Of a DNA stretch of 64,000 nucleotides, positions 24,840 through 35,125 are shown piece after piece. Source of the DNA: Thermomonas sp. S9. GTDB lineage: Bacteria > Pseudomonadota > Gammaproteobacteria > Xanthomonadales > Xanthomonadaceae. The stretch is taken from positions 1,469,001 to 1,533,000 of the forward strand of contig NZ_JAJDFY010000001.1 of assembly GCF_024704365.1 (NCBI RefSeq). The letters run 5' to 3'. Each line of letters starts with the position of its first letter. Position 1 is the stretch's first letter. The position numbers and the translations under genes were made by a program. Below the pieces are notes generated by a model that ran no database searches, had not been told where the DNA came from, and saw only the letters and a list, made by a program, of their open reading frames with translations.

Positions 24840-26141
24840 TCAAGCCGCGGGCATGCGCTGGTCGCGCCAGGCGGCCCCGATTGCGAGCGCGATCCCCAGC
24901 GTCGCCATGCCGGCGATATAGTGCACGGGCGCGGTCGGGCTGTCTTTCATCGCCAGGCTGAGCAGCACCGGGGTCAGGCCGCCGGCGATGGCGTAGGCGA
25001 GGTTGTAGGCCAGCGACAGCCCGGAGAAGCGCACCGCCGGGGAAAACCGCCGAGGATGATGGCGGGGATCATCGCGGTCAGGCCCACGGCGCTGCCGGCG
25101 AGTGCATACAGTGCGTGCGAATAGGCCCCGCCTTGCGCCTCGCGGTAGAACCACCAGAACGCCACGCCCAGCAGCAGGCTCCACAAGGCGAGCAGGCGGC
25201 CGGCGCCGAAGCGGTCGGCCAGCGCGCCGGCAACCAGGTTCGCCGCCATCGCCGCCAGCACCGCCAGCGCGTTGCCGGCCAGCGCGGCGTCGCGGCTGAC
25301 CCCCATGCCCTGCAGGAAGGTGGGCATCATCAGGATCGTGACCACCACCGCGGCGGTCAGCAGCCAGGTCAGCAGCATGCCCAGCGCGATCGCGCCGGGA
25401 TGGTCGCGTACCACCGCCTTCAGCGGCAGCTCCGCCGACAGCGCGCGTTGCTGCTGCAGTTCGGCGAACACGGGTGTTTCGTGCAGCTGGCGGCGCAGCC
25501 GCATCGCCAGCAGGCCGAACACGCCGCCCACCAGGAAGGGCAGGCGCCAGCCCCAGGCCATCAGCTGCGCCTCGTCCAGCATGGCGTTGACCGCGCGTGC
25601 CACCAGCGCGCCCAGCAGGATGCCGGCCAGCAGGCCCAGCGACAGCGAGCCGCAGGCGAGGTTGCGGTGCCGCGGCGAGACGTGTTCGCTGACGAAGACC
25701 CACGCGCCCGGCGCTTCGCCGCCGATCGCCGCGCCCTGCAGGATGCGCAGCGCGAGCAGCAGCAGCGGCGCCGCGACGCCGATCTGGGCATAGGTCGGCA
25801 GCAGGCCCATCAGCAGGGTGGGCAGCGCCATCAGCAGGATGCTCAGCAGGAACATCCGCTTGCGCCCGGTGAGGTCGCCGAAATGCGCCATCAGCACGCC
25901 GCCCAACGGGCGCGCGAGGTAGCCGGCGGCGAAGATGCCGAAGGTCTGCACCAGCCGCATCCATTCGGGCATGTCGGCGGGGGAAGAACAGCGCGCCCAT
26001 GGTGGTGGCGAAGAACACGAACACCACGAAGTCGTAGAACTCCAGCGCGCCGCCGAGGGCGGACAGCACGAGCGTTTTGAGTTGCTGGCGCGACAGCCCT
26101 CCAGCCTGCGCGGGATGTGCCATGGAATCGATGGTGCCCAT
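24840..26141 (-). CDS. MFS transporter, metabolite:H+ symporter type, two compensating frameshifts
   Basis: About 433 residues with the twelve-helix pattern of the MHS/ShiA-ProP group of the major facilitator superfamily. The family loop motif is FGDLTGRKRMFLLSIL, with GEAPGAWVFVSEH after helix 4. Members import organic acids, osmolytes or shikimate with protons; the substrate cannot be read here. Two indels interrupt it: one extra base in the G-run 25979-25983 and one missing base near 25039-25046, so the middle is in another frame and the end returns to the first. A TACGCT -10-like hexamer (26153-26148) six bases before the ATG at 26141 supports that start; an internal ATG at 26123 is possible. 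Confidence 0.85.
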   Translation of the reverse strand: MGTIDSMAHPAQAGGLSRQQLKTLVLSALGGALEFYDFVVFVFFATTMGALFFPRRHARMDAAGADLRHLRRRLPRAPVGRRADGAFRRPHRAQADVPAEHPADGAAHPADGPAADLCPDRRRGAAAAARAAHPAGRGDRRRSAGRVGLRQRTRLAAAPQPRLRLAVAGPAGRHPAGRAGGTRGQRHAGRGAADGLGLAPALPGGRRVRPAGDAAAPPAARNTRVRRTAAATRAVGGAAAEGGGTRPSRRDRAGHAADLAADRRGGGHDPDDAHLPAGHGGQPRRRAGRQRAGGAGGDGGEPGCRRAGRPLRRRPPARLVEPAAGRGVLVVLPRGARRGLFARTVCTRRQRRGPDRDDPRHHPRRFSPAVRFSGLSLAYNLAYAIAGGLTPVLLSLAMKDSPTAPVHYIAGMATLGIALAIGAAWRDQRMPAA

Positions 26142-26147
26142 CCACCT

Positions 26148-26153
26148 AGCGTA
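26148..26153 (-). promoter_or_regulatory. -10-like hexamer for a leaderless MFS transcript
   Basis: TACGCT on the minus strand ends six bases before the ATG at 26141, the same spacing as at clpS, dinB and the MutT-like gene. The match to TATAAT is weak (TAnnnT only). Confidence 0.35.
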
Positions 26154-26167
26154 TGCGAACGCGGGCT

Positions 26168-27256
26168 TCAGGCGAACAGGTCGTCCTGGGCGCGGCTGCC
26201 GTCGGGTTCGGCAAACCCGGACAGGCCCACGCCGGCCAGCCGGTAGCGGGTCGCGGCGGGCAGGCCCACGCGCGCGCGCAGGGCGCAGGCGGTATCGGCC
26301 AGCGCCTGTTCCGAGGTCGGCGGCTGCGCTGCGGTCAGGCTGCGGGTGAGGGTGCGGAAGTCGGCGGTCTTGAGCTTGAGCACCACGGTGCGGGCCACCC
26401 GGTCCGGACGGCGCGTGCGTTCGCGCAGGTAGCCGGCCCAGGTCTTGCCCGCCAGCCGGCGCAGGTGCGGTTCCAGTGCCTCCAGCGGCAGGTCGTCGGG
26501 GAAGGTGTCCTCGCTGGAGACCTGCAGGGTGGGGCGCTCGGATTCCACCTCGCGTTCGTCGATGCCCTGCGCCAGCGCGTGCAGGCGCAGGCCCCAGCGC
26601 CCGAAGCGCGCCTGCAGCGCCTCCGCGCCGAACGCGCGCAGGTCGGCGCAGGTGGCGATGCCCAGCGCCGCCAGCTTGGCCTCCATCACCTTGCCCACCC
26701 CAGGCAGCTTGCCGACCGCCAGCGGTGCCAGGAATGCCTCCACCCTCGCCGGCTTGATGACGAACTGGCCGTCCGGCTTGTTCCAGTCGCTGGCGATCTT
26801 GGCCAGGAACTTATTGGGCGCGATCCCGGCGGAGGCGGTGAGCCGCGTTTCGTCGCGGATGGCGGCACGGATCTCGCTGGCGATGGCGGTCGCGCTGCCG
26901 AGGTCGCGCTTGGGTCGGGTGACATCGAGGTAGGCTTCGTCCAGCGACAGCGGTTCGATGCGCTCGGTGTAGCGCGCGAAGATGGCGCGGATCTGCCGCG
27001 ACACCGCCTTGTAGCGGGTGAAATCCGGTGGCACGAACACCGCCTGCGGGCACAGCCGCTCCGCGCGCAGCGCGGGCATGGCCGAGCGGATGCCGAAGGC
27101 GCGCGCCTCGTAGCTGGCGGCGCATACCACCGAGCGCGCCCCGCGCCACGCCACCACCACCGGCCGCCCGCGCAGTGCAGGATCGTCGCGCTGCTCCACC
27201 GACGCGTAGAACGCGTCCATGTCCACATGGATGATCTTGCGTTGCGGGGCGCTCAC
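26168..27256 (-). CDS. dinB: DNA polymerase IV (Y family) DinB
   Basis: Error-prone translesion polymerase. 362 residues. The catalytic acids are in HVDMDAFYASVE (Asp12) and PLSLDEAYLDVT (Asp106, Glu107). The helix-hairpin-helix GVGKVMEAKLAALGI and the little-finger domain follow. No canonical beta-clamp motif is obvious at the C-terminus, which ends RAQDDLFA; this may itself serve as the clamp-binding tail. It starts with GTG, preceded by a consensus-like TACAAT (27268-27263) six bases away, which suggests a leaderless transcript separate from the upstream permease gene. No LexA box was recognised. Confidence 0.94.
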   Translation of the reverse strand: MSAPQRKIIHVDMDAFYASVEQRDDPALRGRPVVVAWRGARSVVCAASYEARAFGIRSAMPALRAERLCPQAVFVPPDFTRYKAVSRQIRAIFARYTERIEPLSLDEAYLDVTRPKRDLGSATAIASEIRAAIRDETRLTASAGIAPNKFLAKIASDWNKPDGQFVIKPARVEAFLAPLAVGKLPGVGKVMEAKLAALGIATCADLRAFGAEALQARFGRWGLRLHALAQGIDEREVESERPTLQVSSEDTFPDDLPLEALEPHLRRLAGKTWAGYLRERTRRPDRVARTVVLKLKTADFRTLTRSLTAAQPPTSEQALADTACALRARVGLPAATRYRLAGVGLSGFAEPDGSRAQDDLFA

Positions 27257-27262
27257 TGCGCC

Positions 27263-27268
27263 ATTGTA
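27263..27268 (-). promoter_or_regulatory. -10 box of a leaderless dinB transcript
   Basis: TACAAT on the minus strand (5 of 6 to TATAAT), then six bases, then the GTG start at 27256. Transcription would start at the start codon. Confidence 0.5.
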
Positions 27269-27275
27269 GGCAGGC

Positions 27276-28685
27276 TCACACCAGCCCGAAGGCGTAGTAC
27301 AGCCCGATCACCACGAACACCGCCAGGGTCTTGACGCAGGTGATGGCGAAGATCTCCTTGTAGGCTTGGCGGTGGGTCAGGCCGGTCACCGCCAGCAGGG
27401 TGATCACCGCCCCGTTGTGGGGCAGGGTGTCCATGCCGCCGGAGGCCATCGCAGCGACCCGGTGCAGCACCTCCATCGGGATCCCGGCGGCGTGCGCGTT
27501 GGCGATGAAGGTGTCGGCCATTGCCGCCAGCGCGATGCTCATGCCGCCGGAGGCGCTGCCGGTGATGCCGGCCAGCGCGGTGACCGTCACCGCCTCGTTG
27601 ACCAGCGGGTTGGGGATGCTGCCCAGCGCGTGCGCCACCACCAGGAAGCCGGGCAGGGCGGCGATCACCGCGCCGAAGCCGTATTCCGAGGCGGTGTTCA
27701 TCCCGGCCAGCAGCGCGCCGCCGATCGCGGACTTGCTGCCTTCGGAGAATCCCGCCTTGACCGGCCGCCAGGCCAGCAGCAGCACGCAGGCGATGCCCGC
27801 CAGCAGCGCGCCTTCCACCGCCCAGATCGCCACCAGCTTTGAGGTTTCCTGCACCACCGGCGCGGGGTTGCCGATCACCGCCGGCACGAAGCGGGTGCTG
27901 TCGCCGTAATGCAGCGGGATCCACAGCGTCAGCAGCTTGTTCACGATGCCGACCACCAGCAGCGGCAGCACGGCGACCAGCGGGTGGGCAAGCCTGCCGC
28001 CGGTGAACGCGGCCGGCTCGTTCGCCAGCGTGGCGGCATCGCCATAACCCTCGCCGTTGCGCGCGGCCACCCGGCGCCGCCAGTCCAGGTAGGCCAGGCC
28101 GGTGATCAGGATGAACACGCCGCCCAGCGTGCCCAGCCACGGCGCGGCCCAGGTGGTGGTGCCGAAGAACGTGGTGGGGATGATGTTCTGGATCTGCGGC
28201 GTGCCGGGCAGGGCGTCCATGGTGAAGGTGAACGCGCCCAGCGCAATGGTGCCGGGGATCAGCCGCTTGGGGATGTTGCCCTGGCGGAACAGCTCGGCCG
28301 CGAACGGGTACACCGCGAACACCACCACGAACAGCGAGACCCCGCCGTAGGTCAGCAGCGCGCACACCAGCACGATCGACAGCATCGCCCGCTGCGCGCC
28401 GACCGCGCGGATGGTGGCCTGCACGATCGCCTTGGAGAACCCCGACAGCTCGATCAGCTTGCCGAACAGCGCGCCCAGCAGGAATACCGGGAAGTACAGC
28501 TTGAGGAAGCCGACCATCTTGTCCATGAACAGCCCGGTGAACATCGGCGCGACCAGCTGCGGATCGGTGAGCAGCACCGCGCCGAGGGCGGCCACCGGCG
28601 CGAACAGGATCACGCTGTAGCCGCGGTAGGCCACCAGCATCAGAAAGCACAGCGCGGCCAACACGATCAGAAACGACATGCCCAT
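27276..28685 (-). CDS. GntP family permease (gluconate or 3-hydroxybutyrate type)
   Basis: 469 residues, highly hydrophobic, with about 12 to 14 membrane segments. GntP signatures include GYSVILFAPVAALGAVLL, ALPGTPQIQNIIPTTFFGT and the C-terminal SGGMDTLPHNGAVITLLAVT. Family members import gluconate and related sugar acids; a subgroup beside 3-hydroxybutyrate dehydrogenases is annotated as D-3-hydroxybutyrate permease. PHB and 3-hydroxybutyrate genes lie about 9 kb away here, which makes that substrate plausible but unproven. It is divergent from the TonB-dependent receptor across 148 bases. Confidence 0.88.
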   Translation of the reverse strand: MGMSFLIVLAALCFLMLVAYRGYSVILFAPVAALGAVLLTDPQLVAPMFTGLFMDKMVGFLKLYFPVFLLGALFGKLIELSGFSKAIVQATIRAVGAQRAMLSIVLVCALLTYGGVSLFVVVFAVYPFAAELFRQGNIPKRLIPGTIALGAFTFTMDALPGTPQIQNIIPTTFFGTTTWAAPWLGTLGGVFILITGLAYLDWRRRVAARNGEGYGDAATLANEPAAFTGGRLAHPLVAVLPLLVVGIVNKLLTLWIPLHYGDSTRFVPAVIGNPAPVVQETSKLVAIWAVEGALLAGIACVLLLAWRPVKAGFSEGSKSAIGGALLAGMNTASEYGFGAVIAALPGFLVVAHALGSIPNPLVNEAVTVTALAGITGSASGGMSIALAAMADTFIANAHAAGIPMEVLHRVAAMASGGMDTLPHNGAVITLLAVTGLTHRQAYKEIFAITCVKTLAVFVVIGLYYAFGLV

Positions 28686-28833
28686 TCCCGGCGATGGATG
28701 CAGGGCTGCGAGTGTCCGGTCCCAAGGCGGGGGCGGCCCATTGTCCGAACGTCCAATGCCGCCGGCGGGCGGCGGCGCTTACCGTGCCCGTCATTGGTGG
28801 TAATCGTGCCGCCCGCATACCCGGAGGGGACAG

Positions 28834-31064
28834 ATGAAACGCAAGCAGTTGAGCATGGCGATCCACGGCGCGCTGGCCGTGTCGCTGCTGGTCGGCGCCC
28901 CGGCGCTGGCGCAGGACGCGCCGAAGGCGAAGACCAAAGAGGGCGAGCAGGTGACGACGCTCGAATCCGTCAAGGTCACCGCGCGCAAGCGCGAGGAGAC
29001 GCTGCAGGACGTGCCGGTCGCGGTGACGGCGTTCACTGCCGGCCAGCTGGATCGCCTGGACGTGAAGGACTTGTCGAATCTCGACGGCCAGGTGCCAAAC
29101 CTTACGATCTATGCGGCGCGTGGTTCCAATACCACCCTGACTGCCTACATTCGCGGCGTTGGCCAATCGGATCCGCTGTGGGGCGTTGATCCGGGCGTTG
29201 GGCTCTACATGGATGACGTCTACATTGCCCGTCCACAGGGCGCGCTGCTCGATGTCTTCGACGTCGATCGCATCGAGGTTCTGCGCGGTCCGCAGGGAAC
29301 CCTGTACGGCAAGAACACCATTGGTGGCGCGATCAAATACGTCTCCAAGGGACTGCGGCCGGATTTCAACGGGTTTGGCTCCGTTGCGATCGGCAATTAC
29401 GGCCAGCGTGATTTCAAGGGCGCGATCGGTGGCAGCCTGGGGGAAGCGATGCGTTGCGTGCCAGGGTCTCGGTGGCCAGGCTGAAGAATGACGGCTTCGG
29501 CAGGAACATCGTCACCGGGGACCGCGTCAGCGACAAGGATGCCACCGCATGGCGCGTGCAACTCGGCGCGTACTTCAACGATGCGTTCGATGTGCAGTTT
29601 GCCATCGACCATGTGAAAGATGCATCCGGGGTTCGCGGGGCCAGGATGCTGGAGGCGAACCGGTTCGTTCCCAATACGCCGCCATTGGCGAGCCGCTATG
29701 ACGTGCGCAATGGGATGCCGAACGTCAATGAGACCACCATGAGTGGTGCGTCGATGACGGCCCATTTCCGTGCCAGTGATGACTGGACCTGGAAATACGT
29801 GCTGGCGAAGCGGAAATCGGATACCGAGACGAACATCGATTTCGATACCACCCAGGCCAAGATCGCCGATGTCAAGGCGTTCTACAGCGACCAGCAGCTG
29901 ACCAACGAACTGCAAGCCAACTACGATGCCGGCGACAAGCTGCATGGCGTGATGGGGCTCTACTCTTTCGACGGCTGGGCCGGCGGCCGTGTCCTCAACA
30001 ACTTCTTCAACTTGCTGTTCGGCGATACCCAGGGGAAGGTGTACACCAAGAGTTATGCCCTCTACGCCGATTGGACCTACGACGTAAGCACGGACTTCAG
30101 CGTTGATTTCGGCGTTCGCTACACGAATGAGGAAAAGCACGCGATCGTGCTCAACCGGGGGTATTCCGATGCCACCTTCACGCAGCCGGTCTCGGTCGCG
30201 GCGAACTTCGACAAGAGGATTACGTTCAAGAACGTTTCCCCGAAGATTTCGCTGGACTACCGGCTGAGCCAGGCGGTGATGCTCTATGGGTTGTACACGC
30301 GTGGCTTCAAGTCCGGCGGCTACAACATCCGCGCCCAGGCTGTCGCGGTTCCGCGTTCCGCGAATCCGTTCCGCGACGAGAAGGTAGACAGCTTCGAGGT
30401 CGGCAGCAAAATGGCGCTGCTGGGTGACAGCCTGTTCCTCAATCTGGCCGCGTTCCACAACCGCTACAAGGACATCCAGCTGTCGGTATTCACCGCCTAC
30501 GACAGCAATGGTGACGGGACGGACGATGCCTTTTTCGGCGATTTCACAAATGCCGGCTCCGGGACGGTCAACGGCTTGGAGATCGAATATCAGTGGAAAC
30601 TGGCGGAGAACTGGTCGCTGGCCGGCAATCTTGCCTGGCTGGATGCCAAGTATGACCGTTTCATCTATGCCGGGGTGAACATCGCCAGCGAGCAAAAGTT
30701 CACCAATGCGCCGCGCTTCAACGGCGGGATCAATCTCGAATACCGGCATCCGGCAGGCCAGGGCGACGTGTTTGCGCGGATCGGCTACACCTATCAGACC
30801 GATGTCGTGGCCACCACCGAAATCCTGCGCGCGGAGGTGCCGCCGTTCGGACGTCCGCCGATCAGCCAGGGGCCGTACGGCCTGCTCGGTGCGACCGTGA
30901 TCTGGACCATCAATCCGGCCTGGACCCTCTCACTGCAAGGCAGCAATCTGCTCGACCGACGCTATCTGACCACCGGCTACAATCTCAACCGTGCGCTCGG
31001 TGTGTATACCGGCTTCTATGGGCCGCCGCGGCAGGTCAGCCTCAGCGTGCGCTACAACTTCTGA
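28834..31064 (+). CDS. TonB-dependent outer-membrane receptor, one frameshift
   Basis: About 743 residues. A signal peptide (about 1-27, cleaved after ALA) precedes a plug domain (SVKVTARKREETLQDVPVAV, YIRGVGQ, IEVLRGPQGTLYGKNTIGG) and a 22-strand barrel ending in the C-terminal aromatic SLSVRYNF. The TLYGKNTIGGAI form is typical of the iron-complex-receptor-like group found next to catabolic genes; the ligand is unknown. The frame breaks at the G-run 29439-29443 (one G probably missing, giving GSLGGSDALRARVSV). Codon use is visibly less GC-biased at third positions than in neighbours, a possible sign of transfer. GGAGGGG precedes the ATG. Confidence 0.9.
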
Positions 31065-31090
31065 CCCACGCACCTCCGGGCCGGTACGTC

Positions 31091-31118
31091 GCGGCGGCGG
31101 GCGCAAGCCCGCCGTCGC
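31091..31118 (+). terminator. Hairpin after the TonB-dependent receptor gene
   Basis: A 12-bp GC-rich stem with a GCAA tetraloop (31103-31106) lies 27 bases after the stop. There is no T-run, so it may act with Rho or simply protect the 3' end. Confidence 0.45.
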
Positions 31119-31184
31119 GCTATCCTCGCCGGCGATGTCCGTCCATGCGCGAGTCCGCATTCCTCCATGCCTGAAGGCGGCGCC

Positions 31185-34100
31185 ATGCTGAGCGTCGCCA
31201 CGGTGGTGGCCGCCGCGCTGCTGTGGCTGGGCCTGCTGTTCGGCACCGGCCTGTACGCGGAGCGCCACCCGCACGTGTTCGCCCGCCACTGGCGGCATGT
31301 CTATGCGCTGTCGCTGGCGGTGCACTGCACCTCGTGGACCTTTTATGGCACGGTGACCCAGGCGGCGCGCTACGGCTGGCCGCTGCCGCCGACGTTCGTC
31401 GGCGCGATCCTGTTCTATGTACTGGCGATCGCCTTCATGGTGCACCTGGTGCGGCTGGCGCGCGAGAGTAACGCGACCTCGCTGGCCGACCTGATCGCCA
31501 CCCGGTTGGGCAAGGACGCGTGGCTGGCGGCGGTGGTGACCCTGGTCGCGGTGCTCGGCCTGATTCCTTATATCGCGCTGCAGCTGCAGGCGATCACCAT
31601 GAGCCTGGCCACGCTCACTTCCGGCATCGCCAGCGCGGATGACGGCGCGCCGCCGGCGTGGCGCGACGGGGCGCTGTACGTGGCGCTGGCGATGGCGGCG
31701 TTCGCGATCCTGTTCGGCACCCGCCGGGTCAGCGCCGCCGGGCACAACCGCGGGCTGGTGCTGGCGCTGGCGTTCGAATCGCTGTTCAAGCTGGTGGCGA
31801 TGCTGGCGCTGGGCGGGTTCGTGTGGTTCGGCCTGCGCGGCCTGCCGGAGCTGCCGCCGCCGCCACCGCCCGCAGCCACGGGCGGCTTCATGCCGCTGGT
31901 GATCCTGGGCGCGTTGGCGATGTTCGTGATGCCGCACCAGTTCCACGTCGGCGTGGTGGAATGCCGCGACCAGGCCGACGTGCGCACCGCGCGCTGGCAG
32001 TTCCCGCTGTATCTGCTGCTGATCGCGCTGCCCACCCTGGCGCTGGCGCGCGCGGGCGCGGCCCTGCTGGGCAATAGCGTGCCCACCGACATGTACGCGC
32101 TGGCGCTGCCGCTGGCGCAGGGGCATGCCGGGCTGGCCCTGCTGGTGTTCCTGGGAGGGTTGAGCGCGGCCACCGGCATGGTGATCGTGAGCACGCTCAC
32201 CCTGAGCCTGATGATCGGCAACCACTGGTTCGCACCCGGCCTGCTGCGTGGGGCCTGGGCCCGCGCGCAAGGCGGCGACCGCCGCGGCGATCTGCTGCGG
32301 CTGCGGCGGGTCGGCATCCTGCTGCTGATGCTGCTGGGCTGGGGCTACAGCCGCCTGCTGAGCGGCAACCAGGCGCTGGCCGACGTGGGCGCGGTGTCGT
32401 TCTCCGCGCTGGCCACCCTGGCTCCGGCGCTGGCCTTCGCGGTCTTTCGCCCACAGACGCCGGCGATCGCGGCCAGCATCGGGGTGCTGGCGGGATTCGC
32501 GGCCTGGGCCTGGGTGATGCTGGTGCCGATGTTGGCGGCGGCGTTGGGCGGCGACCCGCACTGGCGCGCGAAGGGCCGCTGGGTCTGGCCTGGTTGGCGC
32601 CGGAGGCGATGTTCGGCCTGACCGGCTGGAGCCGGCTGGCGCGGGCGGTCGGGGTCAGCCTGTTCACCGGCACCGCCGCCACCTGGCTGGTGGCGGTGCT
32701 GCGCGGGGTTCCGCGCCAGCGCGCCACGCGCGGGGCCGACCTTGAGACTTTGCGCAGCGCCGGACTGCGGTTTTTGCCAGCGGAACGGGTGGAGGCACTG
32801 CTGCGCGACGCGCCGCCCAGCGGCCTGGTGCCGGCGCGGTTGGAGTCGCGGCTGGAGCACGAGCTGGCCGCGGTGCTCGGCAGCGCCTCGGCGCGCCTGC
32901 TGCTGGATGCCGCGCGCCGCGCCGCGCCGGGCGCCGACCTCGACACGGTGGCTGCGATCGTGGGCGAGGCCTCGCAGGACCTGCGCTTCAACCAGCGGGT
33001 GCTGGAGGCGGCGCTGGAGAACATGAGCCAGGGCATCAGCGTGGTCGATGCCCAGCTGCATCTGGTGGCCTGGAACCGCCGCTACGAGGAGCTGTTCGGC
33101 TATCCGCGCGGGATGCTGCGGGTGGGCATGCCGATCGCGCAGGCCGCGCGCTGGGCGTTGCGCCACGTGTCGCGGATCGATTCCACGCAGTTGGATGCGG
33201 CGTTGGCGCGTCGGCTCGCGCACATGCGCGCCGGCACCCCGCACCTGTCGGAGCGGGTGTTCCCGGACGGCAGCATCGTCGAAATCCGCGGCAACCCGAT
33301 GCCGGGTGGCGGCTTCGTCGCCACCTTCACCGACGTCACCGCGTTCCGACAGGCCGAGGCCGGGCTGATGCGGGTAAACGAGACCCTGGAGCAGCGCGTG
33401 GCCGAACGCACCGCGCTGCTGGAAGCCGCCAAGCGCGAGGCCGAGCAGGCCAACGACGCCAAGAGCCGCTTTCTGGCCGCGATCGGGCACGACCTGCTGC
33501 AGCCCCTGCATGCCGCGCACCTGTTCGCGGATACGTTGCAGCAGCGCGGCGACGCCGAGCAGCGCGAGCTGGCGCGGCAGATTTCCTCGGCGCTGGATTC
33601 CACCGCCGACCTGCTGACCACCCTGCTGGACATGTCGCGGCTGGAGGCCGGCGGCCTGGTGCCGGAGCCGCGCGCCCTGCCGCTGGCCGAGGTGCTGGAG
33701 CCGCTGGTCGCGCAGTTCCGGGTGCTGGCCGCCGAGCGCGGGTTGCAGCTGCGCCATGTCCCCACCCGGGCCTGGGTGCACAGCGACCCGCAGCTGCTGC
33801 GGCGGGCGCTGCAGAACTTCCTGGCGAATGCCGTGCGCTACACCGCGCGCGGGAAAATCCTGATCGGCGTGCGCCGGCGCGGCGGCTGGCTGTGCATCGA
33901 GGTGCACGACACCGGGCCGGGCATCCCCCATGCCCAGCGCGAGGCGATCTTCGAGGAGTTCCGCCGCGGCGACGGTGCGTCGGGGCAGGGCTTGGGGCTG
34001 GGGCTGGCGATCGCGCGCCGGATCGCGGGCCTGCTGGGCAGCGAAATTTCCCTGCGCTCGCAGCCGGGCCGCGGCAGCTGCTTCGGCCTGTGCCTGGCGG

Positions 34101-34537
34101 CGGCCGGGGCGCAGCCGCAGCGGCCGCCGGTGCGGGCCGCCACCCGCGGCCTGGCCGGCCTGCGGGTGCTGGTGGTGGACAACGAGGCGCCGGCGCGCGA
34201 GGCCCTGTGCCGGGTGCTGGAGGGCTGGGGTTGCCGGGTCCGGGCCGCTGCCGATGGCGAGGCCGCCGCGCGTCTGCTGGGCGATGCTGCGTGCGATTTG
34301 TGGCTGCTGGATTACCACCTGGATGCCGGCGAGGATGGCGTCCGCCTGCATGCGCGCCTGGCCACCCGCTACGGCGCCGTGCCGTGCCTGATCCTCAGCG
34401 CCGACCAGACCGGCGCGGTGCGCAGCGCGGTGCAGGAGGCGGGGCTGTCGCTGCTGGCCAAGCCGCTGCGCCCGCTGGCGCTCAAATCGATGCTCGACCG
34501 CCTGCTGGCGGCGCATCCGCCGGCGACCGTGGAGTAG
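31185..34537 (+). CDS. Transporter-fused hybrid sensor histidine kinase (CrbS/MxtR-like), one frameshift
   Basis: About 1117 residues. The N-terminal half is a sodium:solute symporter (SLC5/PutP) membrane domain (about 1-460, WTFYGTVTQAARYG, FVMPHQFHVGVVEC). A linker and PAS domain follow (ENMSQGISVVDAQLHLVAWN), then a kinase with His769 in AAIGHDLLQPLHAAHLF, ATPase motif DTGPGIP, and a C-terminal receiver with Asp1043 in LLDYHLDAG. This order matches CrbS of Vibrio and MxtR of Pseudomonas, kinases that control acetate and related carbon use through a LuxR-type regulator. The frame breaks at about 32567-32570, likely one missing base. Start chosen at 31185; an in-frame ATG at 31167 is the alternative. 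The matching regulator candidate is at 36454-37121. Confidence 0.88.
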
Positions 34538-34547
34538 CTGCGCCGGC

Positions 34548-34553
34548 TACACT
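34548..34553 (+). promoter_or_regulatory. -10 box of a leaderless transcript for the MutT-like gene
   Basis: TACACT ends six bases before the ATG at 34560, again placing the transcription start at the start codon. It lies just after the kinase stop. Confidence 0.45.
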
Positions 34554-34559
34554 GCGCGC

Positions 34560-35048
34560 ATGCCCTATACCCCGATCCTGGCCACCCTCGGCTATGTGCT
34601 CTCGCCGGACCGGCGGCGAGTGCTGATGATCCACCGCAACGCACGCCCCGGCGACCAGCATCTCGGCAAGTACAACGGCCTCGGCGGCAAGCTGGAGCGG
34701 GACGAGGACGTGCTGGCCGGCCTGCGCCGCGAGCTGCGCGAGGAAGCCGGGATCGAATGCACCGGCGTGCGCCTGCGCGGTACCCTCAGCTGGCCCGGCT
34801 TCGGCAGGCAGGGCGAGGACTGGCTGGGCTTCGTGTTCGTGGTCGAGGCCTACACCGGCACCCCGCTGCAGCGCAACCCGGAAGGCACCCTGGAATGGGT
34901 GGAGCGCGAGCGCCTGCTCGACCTGCCGCTGTGGGAGGGCGACCGCCACTTCCTGCCGCTGGTGTTCGACGACGATCCGCGCCCGTTCCACGGGGTGATG
35001 TCGTACCGCGATGGGCGTATGCAGTCGTGGGCCTTCTCGCGCCTGTGA
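34560..35048 (+). CDS. Nudix hydrolase, MutT/8-oxo-dGTPase type
   Basis: 162 residues. The complete Nudix box is GKLERDEDVLAGLRREL followed by REEAGIE, preceded by HLGKYNGLGG, which resembles the 8-oxo-dGTP diphosphatase group (MTH1/YtkD/MutX like). Such enzymes remove oxidised purine nucleotides from the dNTP pool. The family tryptophan and aspartate residues near the C-terminus (SYRDGRMQSWAFSRL) fit but do not prove the substrate. It follows the sensor kinase by 22 bases and has its own -10 box. Confidence 0.85.
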   Translation: MPYTPILATLGYVLSPDRRRVLMIHRNARPGDQHLGKYNGLGGKLERDEDVLAGLRRELREEAGIECTGVRLRGTLSWPGFGRQGEDWLGFVFVVEAYTGTPLQRNPEGTLEWVERERLLDLPLWEGDRHFLPLVFDDDPRPFHGVMSYRDGRMQSWAFSRL

Positions 35049-35125
35049 TCCGTGGCCGCCACTGATGTTCGCACCGAGGCGAGGTCTTCCGGCGCACAAT
35101 GCGCGTCCCCCCCAGGAGCCATGCC

